From an uncultured Pelagibacteraceae bacterium (GTDB taxonomy: Bacteria > Pseudomonadota > Alphaproteobacteria > Pelagibacterales > Pelagibacteraceae): a DNA stretch of 50,577 nucleotides. Location: positions 1 through 50,577 of the forward strand of contig CACCNI010000004.1 in NCBI GenBank assembly GCA_902547215.1. The letters are read 5' to 3'. A program made the position numbers and the translations under genes. Positions 30,655 through 39,139 of the stretch are shown here, in pieces; position 1 is the stretch's first letter, and each line of letters starts with the position of its first letter. A model generated the notes under the pieces. The model worked only from the letters and a program-made list of their open reading frames with translations. It was not told where the DNA came from and did no database searches.

Positions 30655-31231
30655 TTGTGCTCCTGTTCAATTTTTTAAGTTCTTGCTCAACTAAAGCAGA
30701 AACACTGCTTTCATTTACATCAGTTCCAATTAACTTTTTTATGACTTCGTTGGTTATATTAGAAGCTATTGAGTTTATCTTTTTTGGTGAAGATAATTTT
30801 AACTCGATTATTTCTTTTTCAACATTTTGAATTTCTGAATTTAAGTCTTCATCAAGTTTCATTTTTTTTTTGGTTATTTCAGAAACAACTTTTTCTCTTG
30901 CAGCTATCATTACTTCTTTAGCTTTGTTTTTACTTTTCAAAATTATCTCATCAAATTCTTTGAGATTTTTTTCACTTTGTTCTCTTTGCTTTTCAGCTGT
31001 CTCAATATTTTCTAAAATTTGCAATCTTCTCTGCTCCAAGTTTTTACTTATTCTAGGTAAGATAAATTTAGAAAGGACTAGAAAAAGGGTACCGAAAGTT
31101 ATGGTTAACCAAAAAATTTGCGATACCCAAAATTCAGGATCCAATTGAGGCATTCCTCCTTTTTCTGCACTTTTCACTGCTACAGTGAAGAACGAGAAAA
31201 AAAAAATATTAAGTAAAATAATTTTTTTCAC
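30644..31231 (-). CDS. atpG: ATP synthase F0 subunit b'
   Basis: Second peripheral-stalk subunit of 195 residues. A possible signal-like hydrophobic start is followed by MPQLDPEFWVSQIFWLTITF, the typical b' opening, then a long coiled coil with PRISKNLEQRR. It lies six bases after atpE and overlaps atpF by 11 bp. Symbols differ between genomes (atpF', atpX, atpG). Confidence 0.9.
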   Translation of the reverse strand: MKKIILLNIFFFSFFTVAVKSAEKGGMPQLDPEFWVSQIFWLTITFGTLFLVLSKFILPRISKNLEQRRLQILENIETAEKQREQSEKNLKEFDEIILKSKNKAKEVMIAAREKVVSEITKKKMKLDEDLNSEIQNVEKEIIELKLSSPKKINSIASNITNEVIKKLIGTDVNESSVSALVEQELKKLNRSTNGI

Positions 31232-31237
31232 AATTAT

Positions 31238-31465
31238 TTAAAAAGCAAATAAAATTATCAAGGCTACAACTAGCCCAAACAGCCCAGTGGCCTCAGCTAA
31301 TGCGAAACCTAAAAGTAAATTTGGAAATTGTTTTTGAGCTGCAGATGGATTTCTCATAGCGCCAGATAGATAGTTGCCAAAAATAATACCTATTCCTACC
31401 CCCGCACCTGCTAAAGCAATTGCCGCTAGTCCTGCTCCAATCATTTTTGCTGCTTCTAACTCCAT
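31238..31465 (-). CDS. atpE: ATP synthase F0 subunit c
   Basis: Proteolipid of 75 residues forming the rotor ring: two membrane helices with a polar loop RNPSAAQKQ. The ion-carrying residue is E58 in LLGFALAEATGLFG. The position after E58 is Ala and helix 1 has no Gln, so I infer a proton rather than sodium ring. It has the strongest ribosome-binding site I noticed in the window, in keeping with the many copies needed per complex. Confidence 0.97.
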   Translation of the reverse strand: MELEAAKMIGAGLAAIALAGAGVGIGIIFGNYLSGAMRNPSAAQKQFPNLLLGFALAEATGLFGLVVALIILFAF

Positions 31466-31470
31466 ATTAT

Positions 31471-31477
31471 CCTCCTT
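31471..31477 (-). promoter_or_regulatory. strong Shine-Dalgarno of atpE
   Basis: AAGGAGG on the minus strand, five bases before the atpE ATG. Most genes here have overlapping or A-rich starts with weak or no such motif, so this site stands out and fits high synthesis of subunit c. Confidence 0.75.
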
Positions 31478-31481
31478 ATGA

Positions 31482-32216
31482 TTAATGGTGTAAATTTAAT
31501 GCATCATTTAAATAAATGCATGTTAAAATTGCAAAAACATAAGCTTGAAGAAAAGCAACTAATATCTCCAAACCTGTTAATGCAACTGAAAAACTCAGTG
31601 GAAGCCATCCACCGACAATTCCAAGACTTACTACAAAGCCTCCGAATACTTTCATCATTGTGTGTCCCGCCATCATATTTGCAAACAATCTTACAGATAA
31701 ACTGATGGGCCTACTCAAATAAGAAATAATTTCTATAACTACTATTAGAGGTAACAAGATAGCTGGCACTCCACTTGGTACAAAAAGTTTTAAATAGCCA
31801 AATCCATGTTTAATAAATCCAATAATTGTCACTCCAATGAAAATAAATGCTGCTAAAACAAATGTTACAATTATGTGGCTCGTTACTGTAAAAGAGTAGG
31901 GGATCATACCGAACATGTTACAAAAAAGAACAAACATAAAAAGTGAAAATATAAATGAAAAATATGGTTTAGCTTTCGAACCAGCTGTATCACTTATCAT
32001 TTTAGACACAAATGTATAACTAAGTTCTGAGAGCAATTGTATTTTATCAGGAATTATATTTCGCTTTTGCGCACCTAAATTAAAAATTATTAATATTGCT
32101 AATGAGCTTATGACCATAAATAAGCTCGCATTTGTAAAAGATAAATCAATTTCACCTATTTTTATTTCTGGACCAATTCTATAAACATTAAATTGGTACA
32201 TTGGATTTGCTGCCAT
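31482..32216 (-). CDS. atpB: ATP synthase F0 subunit a
   Basis: Membrane subunit forming the proton half-channels. The essential arginine is R176 in SLSVRLFANMMAGH; PYSFTVTSHI and the C-terminal AFLQAYVFAILTCIYLNDA are conserved. Length 244. It sits between atpI and atpE, each four to sixteen bases away. Confidence 0.97.
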   Translation of the reverse strand: MAANPMYQFNVYRIGPEIKIGEIDLSFTNASLFMVISSLAILIIFNLGAQKRNIIPDKIQLLSELSYTFVSKMISDTAGSKAKPYFSFIFSLFMFVLFCNMFGMIPYSFTVTSHIIVTFVLAAFIFIGVTIIGFIKHGFGYLKLFVPSGVPAILLPLIVVIEIISYLSRPISLSVRLFANMMAGHTMMKVFGGFVVSLGIVGGWLPLSFSVALTGLEILVAFLQAYVFAILTCIYLNDALNLHH

Positions 32217-32220
32217 AAAA

Positions 32221-32487
32221 TCAATTCTGTAGTTTTTTTGCTGACCTGATTACATTTAATATACCCGCAACTACACCAACAAAAAAAAATATTATTATTA
32301 ACCATGGTTTAGTATCAAACCAATTATCTAAAATAAACCCTATAATTGTCCCTACTAATACAGCCGCCACTAATTCAGTGCTCAATTTGAAAGCTTGTCC
32401 AATATTAGATGTTTGGGGATTTTCTTTTTCTACTTTTAACTTTTTACGTGCATTTTTTAGGCGATCTTTTAGCCGTTCTTTACCCAT
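32221..32487 (-). CDS. atpI: ATP synthase accessory protein AtpI/AtpZ family
   Basis: An 88-residue protein with a charged N-terminus and two hydrophobic helices (about 34-52 and 58-78) containing GTIIGFILDNWFDTKPW, typical of the AtpI/AtpZ family. Such proteins help c-ring assembly or ion handling. The start directly abuts the smc stop, and atpB follows four bases later. Confidence 0.85.
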   Translation of the reverse strand: MGKERLKDRLKNARKKLKVEKENPQTSNIGQAFKLSTELVAAVLVGTIIGFILDNWFDTKPWLIIIFFFVGVVAGILNVIRSAKKLQN

Positions 32488-34884
32488 CTAGGCAACCATG
32501 CTCTCAGCTTTTTCAAGGTCAACTGAAACTAGCTGGCTTATGCCTTTCTCTGGCATGGTTACACCATAAAGTCTATTCATTTTTGACATCGTAAGTGCGT
32601 GATGGGTAACAATAATAAATTTTGTTTTAGTAATTTTTATGAGTTCATCCAAAAGATTACAAAAACGAGTAACGTTTGCGTCATCTAAAGGTGCATCCAC
32701 TTCATCAAGAACACATATCGGCGAAGGGTTGGTTAAGAAAACTGCAAAGATTAAAGATAAAGCAGTGAGTGCTTGCTCTCCACCTGAAAGAAGAGTTATT
32801 GACTGAAGTCTTTTTCCTGGAGGACTTACCAACATTTCTAAACCTGCATCAAGTGGATCATCAGAGTCAACTAATTCTAGTTTGGCACTTCCACCGTTAA
32901 ATAATTTTGTGTAAACTTCATTAAACTTTCTATTAACCTTTTCAAAAGCCTCAAGGAGTCTTTCTCGACCTTTTTGATTAAGTTCATTAATACTTTCTTT
33001 AAGTTTGACAATAGCTGTAACTAAGTCTGATCGATCTTTTTCCATTCTTTTAATTTCAATCTCGTATTTATTTGTTTCTTCATCTGCTCTTAGATTTACT
33101 GATCCTAGTTTGTCTCTCTCTCTTTTCCTTTCATCAAGCAATTCCTCTTGCGTGAGAGCATCCGGGAGATCAATTTGATCTTTCAAGTTTGAGAATTCAA
33201 AAACATCTTTTTCTGCAAGATTTAATTCATTTTCAATTCTTTCTAACAAATCAATTCTTCTTTTTGACAGACCATCAATTGTTGCTGTTGAACTCGCTTT
33301 TCTTTCTCTGATTTCTATAGAATTTTCTCTGATCTCTGAAAGCTCAAGATTTAAGGCGTTTGATTTTTTTTCTGATATTTCAATTAATTTTTCATTCTCT
33401 TCTTTCTCAATTTCAGATAGTCTTAAATTTTCAGTTAGTTGCCCTTTTTTTTCTGCTTGAGTGTTCGGTTTATTTTCTAAAAGATTTAATTGACTAGATG
33501 ATTTTTGTCTTCTTTCATTAAGTTGTTTTATTGATTTGTCGGAGTTCTCAAGTAGGTTTTTCCAACTTTCAATTTCAGTATCAATAATTTTTATTCTTTC
33601 TTTTCTTTTAATTGAATCGTTTTTTATGTTTTGGTTTTTGCTATAGCTTTCGGCATATTCTTCAATAATATTTTTACATTCTTCAATAGCTTTTATAGCA
33701 TCATCATTTTGGTTCTGACTTATTAAAGTCTTTACGTTTTCAAGATTGTTTTTAAGTTTATCTTTTACGGAAAAAAGATCATCATTAGATTTTTTTTCAG
33801 TATCGTAATATTTCGTATCGATATTGATTAAATCATTTTTTTCCTCTTTTAACCTTTTTTCATTTGAGTTAGCATCAATTGTAATACTTTTTTCTCTATC
33901 TAAATCATTATCTATTTCTACAAGACTATTTTTAAAATTTTCAATCTCTTTTTGTATTCTATCATTTTCCTCATCCAAACTTTTGAGTTCTAAGTTTAAT
34001 CTTTGGATTTTAGAAAGTATTTCAAAATTTTTTTCTTTAATTGGGGTGTTTGTTGCACTTTCACTTTCTATTTTTTTTTCAATTTCATTAATTTTACTTG
34101 TAATCTTTTCAAATTCTTGATCAGAGTCTTTATTAATTTCTTTTTCTAAGGTAATTTCCTTATCTATCTCCTGTAATTTTAAAAAATATAAACCTGCTTC
34201 AATTTTTTTTATTTCTTCTGAAATCATCTTATATTTTCCAGCTTCTTCTGCTTGTTTTTGTAAATTTGCTAATTGTTTTTCTTGTTGTCTTCTTAATTCA
34301 TCTGCTCTTTTTAAATTGTTTTCTGCAGCATTTAACCTTACCTCAGCTTCATGTCTTCTAGCATGTAAACCAGAAATTCCCGCGGCCTCCTCAAGAATTG
34401 CCCGTCTATCACTCGGTTTTGCTGTAACTAACGATCCTATTCTACCTTGGCTTATTAATGATGGAGAGTGAGCCCCAGTTGAAAGGTCAGCAAAAAACAT
34501 TTGAGCATCTTTTGCCCTTACTTCCTTTCCATTTATATGAAACTTTGATCCTTTATCTTTTTCAATCTTTCTTCTAATTTCTATTTCGGGAATATGTTTA
34601 TAATTGTGTGACCCTAGACTTCCATCGTTAGATAGGTTTACAATTACCTCAGCTATATTTTTGGAAGGTTTGTTTGAAGTACCGGAGAAAATTACATCTT
34701 CCATACCTGAGCCTCTCATACTTTTTGCTGATGTTTCACCCATACACCATCTTAAAGACTCGACGATATTTGATTTACCGCAACCGTTTGGACCAACTAT
34801 TCCAGTTAGACCGTCCTCAATAAGCAAACTTGTTTTATCTGCGAAAGATTTAAAACCGTTTAGTTGAATTTTTTTAAATTCCAT
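32488..34884 (-). CDS. smc: chromosome segregation protein SMC, short form without a recognisable hinge
   Basis: ABC-type ATPase of chromosome organisation. The head parts are intact: Walker A GPNGCGKSN (31-39), ARRHEAEVRL after the N-head, LGSVNLRADEE (593-603) before the C-head, signature LLSGGEQALTAL (698-709), Walker B ICVLDEVDAPLDD (723-735). Between them are only about 480 residues of near-continuous Glu/Lys/Asn-rich coiled coil. Bacterial SMC is usually about 1,150-1,200 residues with a globular, Gly-rich hinge of about 150 in the middle; I see no such domain. The midpoint (about 385-420) is merely a polar stretch with one cysteine (C403). No frameshift is evident. Its stop abuts the atpI start. 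No scpA or scpB is in the window. Confidence 0.9.
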   Translation of the reverse strand: MEFKKIQLNGFKSFADKTSLLIEDGLTGIVGPNGCGKSNIVESLRWCMGETSAKSMRGSGMEDVIFSGTSNKPSKNIAEVIVNLSNDGSLGSHNYKHIPEIEIRRKIEKDKGSKFHINGKEVRAKDAQMFFADLSTGAHSPSLISQGRIGSLVTAKPSDRRAILEEAAGISGLHARRHEAEVRLNAAENNLKRADELRRQQEKQLANLQKQAEEAGKYKMISEEIKKIEAGLYFLKLQEIDKEITLEKEINKDSDQEFEKITSKINEIEKKIESESATNTPIKEKNFEILSKIQRLNLELKSLDEENDRIQKEIENFKNSLVEIDNDLDREKSITIDANSNEKRLKEEKNDLINIDTKYYDTEKKSNDDLFSVKDKLKNNLENVKTLISQNQNDDAIKAIEECKNIIEEYAESYSKNQNIKNDSIKRKERIKIIDTEIESWKNLLENSDKSIKQLNERRQKSSSQLNLLENKPNTQAEKKGQLTENLRLSEIEKEENEKLIEISEKKSNALNLELSEIRENSIEIRERKASSTATIDGLSKRRIDLLERIENELNLAEKDVFEFSNLKDQIDLPDALTQEELLDERKRERDKLGSVNLRADEETNKYEIEIKRMEKDRSDLVTAIVKLKESINELNQKGRERLLEAFEKVNRKFNEVYTKLFNGGSAKLELVDSDDPLDAGLEMLVSPPGKRLQSITLLSGGEQALTALSLIFAVFLTNPSPICVLDEVDAPLDDANVTRFCNLLDELIKITKTKFIIVTHHALTMSKMNRLYGVTMPEKGISQLVSVDLEKAESMVA

Positions 34885-34891
34885 TAAGGAA

Positions 34892-35470
34892 TTATAACAG
34901 TTTTTCTATGGCTTTTTTTAAATTTTTAAACGATAGCGTTTTTTCAAACTTTTGGTCGTTTAAAATAAGTGTAGGGGTTGAATTTATATCAAATTCTTTT
35001 ACACCCTCGATTCGTTCGTTTAAGATAAAGGCCTCTAACTCAGTATTAGAAAAACACTTTTCTTCATCTAGAGGTTTTTCAAATAATTTTATAACTGAAG
35101 ACAAATTTGAATTAACTTCATCAATTGTTGATCCTTTAGCCCACTTTTTTTGGTTAGAATATAAAAAATGTAGTAAGTCTGATTTGCCATCATTGTTACA
35201 ATGAGCCAGTTTAGATGCATTTAATGCCGCCATGTCTAATGGGAAATTTCTAAATTCAATATTTATAATACCAGTATCAATAAATTCTTTTTTTAATTCA
35301 GGGTAAACTTTATTATGAAAATCTGCACAGAATGAACAAGTAAGAGACTCGTAAATTATTAGTTTAATTTTTGCATCTTCTCTTCCCTCAATTATTGGTT
35401 TGAAGGAAGATGCGTTAATATTTGTCTGAAATAGAACAAAAATTATTAGTACAAAAATTTTCTTAATCAT
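34892..35470 (-). CDS. periplasmic DsbA-like thiol oxidoreductase
   Basis: Signal peptide (about 1-20, ending NINA), then a thioredoxin fold with the active site CSFC (C45, C48) in ESLTCSFCADFH and the cis-proline loop NSTPTLIL. Probably a periplasmic disulfide-handling protein (DsbA family with helical insertion). I chose ATG 35470, which puts the signal peptide at the start; the frame is open to 35494. It overlaps the DUF721 gene by 8 bp and is followed by smc, an order common in alphaproteobacteria. Confidence 0.88.
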   Translation of the reverse strand: MIKKIFVLIIFVLFQTNINASSFKPIIEGREDAKIKLIIYESLTCSFCADFHNKVYPELKKEFIDTGIINIEFRNFPLDMAALNASKLAHCNNDGKSDLLHFLYSNQKKWAKGSTIDEVNSNLSSVIKLFEKPLDEEKCFSNTELEAFILNERIEGVKEFDINSTPTLILNDQKFEKTLSFKNLKKAIEKLL

Positions 35471-35930
35471 TTTTTTCTCTATACACTTTAGCAAATTCTT
35501 TTAAAGAATTTTCAATTTTTTTATTTTTAATTTCCCCTAAATTATATTTGAAATTACTTTTTTTAACACTTTTTATTTTTTCATCTTTCCCGTCAAAGGT
35601 ATACACCTTTAATGTTGAAATTAAATCATATCCAAAAAAAGAATTGATCTTATCTATTATATTTTTTTTCGAATACTCTAACTCGACTTCGTGACCTCTC
35701 TTAACCATTACTTCCAATACAGATTTTCTAAATTTATTAGAACTCAAATATTTTTTTGGATAACTTAAAGAAAATAGCTCATCACCAACAAACATTCTCC
35801 AATTTTCTATAAGTTCAGAATAAACCTCTCCTTTTTGTTTCAATAACTTTTTTACTTTTGTGGGCAAAGTGTCTTTAAAAGATCTTAATCCTTGAATGAC
35901 TTTAAATCTCTGATTAGAATTAAATTTCAT
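35463..35930 (-). CDS. DUF721 / DciA-like protein
   Basis: A 155-residue protein with the DUF721 core: KKLLKQKGEVYSELIENWRMFVGDELFSLSYPKKY, then KSVLEVMVKRGHEVELEY and INSFFGYDLI. DUF721 includes DciA, the helicase loader of many bacteria that lack DnaC/DnaI; I infer but cannot show that role. The C-terminal third is Lys-rich and not family-like. Its start codon shares CATG with the start of divergent mutY, so no space is left between them. Confidence 0.8.
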   Translation of the reverse strand: MKFNSNQRFKVIQGLRSFKDTLPTKVKKLLKQKGEVYSELIENWRMFVGDELFSLSYPKKYLSSNKFRKSVLEVMVKRGHEVELEYSKKNIIDKINSFFGYDLISTLKVYTFDGKDEKIKSVKKSNFKYNLGEIKNKKIENSLKEFAKVYREKND

Positions 35931-36918
35931 GACTAAATCAATTATATCAAAAAAAATTTTATTTTGGTACGATAATAATAAGAGAATTCTCCCATGGAGA
36001 AAAAATAATTCTAAGGAACAAAAACTTTATTTCACGTTGGTTAGTGAGTTTATGTTGCAACAAACTCAAGTTTCAACTGTAATTCCTTATTTCAAAAGAT
36101 TTGTGCAAAAAATTCCAAACTTTAAAAAGTTGTCTAAAGCAAATGACCAAACACTAATGAAGTTGTGGGAAGGACTGGGTTACTACTCTAGAGCTAGAAA
36201 TCTAAAAAAATCTGCGATAATGATCAATGGTAAATTTGGTGGAACTTTACCATCCAATTTTGAAGATTTAAAATCTTTGCCTGGAGTTGGTGACTATACG
36301 TCTAATGCAATAATGGCTATTGCTTTCAATCAAAAATTTATTCCTTTGGATGGAAATGTTGAAAGAATTCTTAAAAGGGTTCTATACCTAAGAAGCGAAA
36401 AAGCTATATCAAAAGAAAATATGCAAATTTCAAAAAAATTTTTCGGTTTATCAGAAAGAGCAAGTGATTATGCTCAAGCTATAATGGAATTAGGTGCTTT
36501 AGTATGCAGGCCCACCTCTCCATTATGCGACAAGTGTCCAATAAGAATAAATTGTATTTCATATAAACGAAAAGATTTTTCTTTAATAAAAAAAACAAAA
36601 AAAAATAAGATCAAATATTTTGAGGCAAATATTTATATGAATGAAAATAAAATGTTATTAGTTAGAAATAATAAATTTAACTTTCTTAAAAATTTATTAA
36701 TCTTTCCGATGAACGAAATAGATAAGTCAAAATTTAACTCTTCACCAAAAGTAAAAACAAAAATTAAGATATCTAATATAGATATGAATATTGTAATTAA
36801 TAAAAATAAAATTAAATCAACAAATAAAGGCGTAATTTTAAACCGAAAAAAAATAGTAAGTGAAGTAATACCATCTTTTACAAAAAAATTATTTAGAGTA
36901 GCTTCAAGTAATGTATGA
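35929..36918 (+). CDS. mutY: A/G-specific adenine DNA glycosylase
   Basis: Removes adenine mispaired with 8-oxoguanine. Catalytic residues E40 (VSEFMLQQTQVS) and D141 (IPLDGNVERIL) flank the helix-hairpin-helix LPGVGDYTSNAI. The [4Fe-4S] cysteines are C193, C200, C203 and C209 (C-x6-C-x2-C-x5-C). Length 329. The C-terminal 8-oxoG recognition domain is weakly conserved: where many MutY proteins have an F-S/T-H loop, I read KISNID (280-285), lacking the histidine. The start codon overlaps that of DUF721 in antisense; the stop overlaps the next gene as ATGA. Confidence 0.95.
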   Translation: MTKSIISKKILFWYDNNKRILPWRKNNSKEQKLYFTLVSEFMLQQTQVSTVIPYFKRFVQKIPNFKKLSKANDQTLMKLWEGLGYYSRARNLKKSAIMINGKFGGTLPSNFEDLKSLPGVGDYTSNAIMAIAFNQKFIPLDGNVERILKRVLYLRSEKAISKENMQISKKFFGLSERASDYAQAIMELGALVCRPTSPLCDKCPIRINCISYKRKDFSLIKKTKKNKIKYFEANIYMNENKMLLVRNNKFNFLKNLLIFPMNEIDKSKFNSSPKVKTKIKISNIDMNIVINKNKIKSTNKGVILNRKKIVSEVIPSFTKKLFRVASSNV

Positions 36919-38057
36919 AAAAAATTGGAATTATCGGAGCAGGGATATCAGGATTATACATAGCTAATCTTTTTAAAAAAAACCCTAAATATCAAGTATC
37001 AATTTTTGATAAAAAAAACTCTCTTAATCTAGATGAGGGGTACGGTGTACAATTATCTACAAACAGTGTCAAACTTTTAAATGAAATTGGATTTAACAAA
37101 TTAGAGAAAAACGAAAAATTTAATCCAGAAAAAATAAATTTTTATTCAAAAAAAGATGAAGATAAAATATGTGAACTAGATATATCTGAATTTAACTCAA
37201 ATGATTGCAAGTATACTACTTTGAAAAGATCTACTTTGATCAATTTTCTAAAAAATGATTTAGAGGATTTGATCAAAACAAATTATAGTGTATCGAAAAT
37301 TGATCAAGAGCAAGAAAAAATAAAACTGACTTTTGAAAATAAAGAAACTCACGAATTTGATTATCTAATTATTTCTGAAGGGGTTTTTTCAAAAAGTAGA
37401 AATCTTGTTTCAAATAAACAAGTTCAACCAAAATATAATAATACTTTAGCTATAAGGGGAACGATACCGGCAAATTCAAATATAATTGATAAAAAGAATA
37501 TTTTGTTATTTTTGGGCTCTGATTTTCATCATGTAATTTATCCTATTTCTCCAGGTGGAGATTTAAACTTAATAGCTATAATGAAATATAAACTTTCAGA
37601 AGACGAACAGAAAAATTACTCATTGTTTAATGATAAATTATTTATACAAAAAATTTTGGAAAATATTCCTCAAGAGAACAAAGAATTTTTTAATAATCTT
37701 AAAGAATTAAAAATATTTCCTGTGTTTGTTAGTGATAATTTTTTTGAAGTAAAAAATAAGAACATTTATTTAATAGGAGATGCTTTTTTTGCTTTTCCAC
37801 CATCATTTGCTCAAGGCGCATCTCAGTCTATAGAGGGTGCACATGAACTATTTGCTAGTATAGAAAATAATTCCAATGCTAACTTTTTTAAAAATAGGGT
37901 TAATAAAATAAAAATGGTAAATAATAGATCAAAATTGAATCAGTTTGCTTTTCATCTATCAAATCCTTTAACTGTATATCTTAGAAATATTTTTTTAAAA
38001 AAATTAGTAAAAAATAAAAAGTTTTTAGAAAGTTACTTAGGAAAAATTTATAGGTAA
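36915..38057 (+). CDS. FAD-dependent monooxygenase (UbiH/salicylate hydroxylase-like)
   Basis: Flavoprotein hydroxylase of 380 residues. It has GIIGAGISGLYIANLF (GAGISG at 8-13), YGVQLSTNSVKLL, and the second FAD motif YLIGDAFFAFPPSFAQGAS. This pattern fits the class A flavin monooxygenases, which include the ubiquinone hydroxylases and salicylate hydroxylases. The substrate cannot be assigned. It is coupled to mutY by a 4-bp overlap; the 3' end overlaps ccrM by 10 bp. Confidence 0.85.
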   Translation: MKKIGIIGAGISGLYIANLFKKNPKYQVSIFDKKNSLNLDEGYGVQLSTNSVKLLNEIGFNKLEKNEKFNPEKINFYSKKDEDKICELDISEFNSNDCKYTTLKRSTLINFLKNDLEDLIKTNYSVSKIDQEQEKIKLTFENKETHEFDYLIISEGVFSKSRNLVSNKQVQPKYNNTLAIRGTIPANSNIIDKKNILLFLGSDFHHVIYPISPGGDLNLIAIMKYKLSEDEQKNYSLFNDKLFIQKILENIPQENKEFFNNLKELKIFPVFVSDNFFEVKNKNIYLIGDAFFAFPPSFAQGASQSIEGAHELFASIENNSNANFFKNRVNKIKMVNNRSKLNQFAFHLSNPLTVYLRNIFLKKLVKNKKFLESYLGKIYR

Positions 38058-39127
38058 CTTTTTGACAAGAATTTTTGTCTTAAATTATCTATTGGCACGA
38101 AAGTATTTCCTAATTCGCAATGCCAATAAGTCCATCCATTACAGCTTTCAGCTCCTAAAATTGTAGCTGCAACCTTATGAATTGAACCTTCAGTTTGAGC
38201 ATGTTTGATACTCCCATCAACCATTATTTTTGCACTGATTTTCTTTTTATTATCAAAAATAATAGTGCCAGGCTTAATTATTCCCAACTCAACCAATGAA
38301 CCAAAAGGTATTCTTGGTTTGGATTTATTGTTTTTAAGTGTATCTAAATAATGATCTTCTATTGGTTTTGTATTTTTCAATCTTTGTTCGGCAGCTTTGA
38401 AATAGGATTTTTCTTTTTCTATACCGTAATAATTTCTACTCAATTTTTTTGCAACCGTTGCAGTTGTGCCTGATCCCAAAAATGGATCAAGAATTAAATC
38501 ATCTTTATTTGAAGTTGCTAATAAAATTCTATGAAGTAAAGCTTCTGGTTTTTGTGTAGAATGGACCTTCTTTCCATTTTTTTTTAAACGTTCTGTTCCA
38601 TTGCAAATGGGCAAATCCCAATTAGATCTCATTTGTAAATCATCATTCAAACATTTTAATGATTGATAATTAAAAGTATATTTTGAATTCTCTGATTTTG
38701 AAGCCCAAATTAAAGTTTCATGAGCATTAGTAAATCTTGTTCCTCTAAAATTTGGCATTGGATTTTTTTTGTTCCAAATTACATCATTTAAAATCCAAAA
38801 CCCTAAATTTTGAATAGCTGTGCCAACTCTGAATATATTATGATAACTACCTATAACCCAGATTGCTCCATTCTTTTTTAAAATTCTCTTACACTCACTT
38901 AACCATGCATATGTGAAATCATCATATTTCTTAAAACTTTCAAATTGATCCCATTTATCACTTACTGCATTAACTTTTGATCTATCTGGTCTAGTCAGTT
39001 TATTTTTTAGTTGAAGGTTGTAAGGTGGATCTGCAAAAACTAAATCGAAAGTCTCATCTGGGATTTTTTTTAATTCTTTAAGACTATCTCCGTTAATAAT
39101 TTTGTTTTTTAAAACTAACTCTCTCAT
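38048..39127 (-). CDS. ccrM: CcrM-type adenine DNA methyltransferase (predicted target GANTC)
   Basis: Beta-class N6-adenine methyltransferase of 359 residues. The catalytic DPPY is at 33-36 (FADPPYNLQL), and the SAM motif DPFLGSGTT at 214-222 comes after it. HSTQKPEALLHRIL and the C-terminal extension (from about 270, GTIIFDNKKKISAKI) match CcrM, the cell-cycle methyltransferase of alphaproteobacteria. No restriction enzyme gene lies nearby, in line with an orphan methyltransferase. Its promoter carries two GANTC sites. It follows rnhB after 79 bp. Confidence 0.94.
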   Translation of the reverse strand: MRELVLKNKIINGDSLKELKKIPDETFDLVFADPPYNLQLKNKLTRPDRSKVNAVSDKWDQFESFKKYDDFTYAWLSECKRILKKNGAIWVIGSYHNIFRVGTAIQNLGFWILNDVIWNKKNPMPNFRGTRFTNAHETLIWASKSENSKYTFNYQSLKCLNDDLQMRSNWDLPICNGTERLKKNGKKVHSTQKPEALLHRILLATSNKDDLILDPFLGSGTTATVAKKLSRNYYGIEKEKSYFKAAEQRLKNTKPIEDHYLDTLKNNKSKPRIPFGSLVELGIIKPGTIIFDNKKKISAKIMVDGSIKHAQTEGSIHKVAATILGAESCNGWTYWHCELGNTFVPIDNLRQKFLSKSYL

Positions 39128-39139
39128 TTTTAAGAAACA

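Noticed and set aside
30215..31148. Plus-strand frames antisense to atpF and atpG
   Set aside because: They mirror the coiled-coil codons of the b subunits and give hydrophobic Ser/Leu/Phe-rich peptides without recognisable motifs.
33824..34867. Plus-strand frames antisense to smc
   Set aside because: Same effect: Glu/Lys codons on one strand read as Phe/Leu/Ser on the other. No start context or motif supports them.
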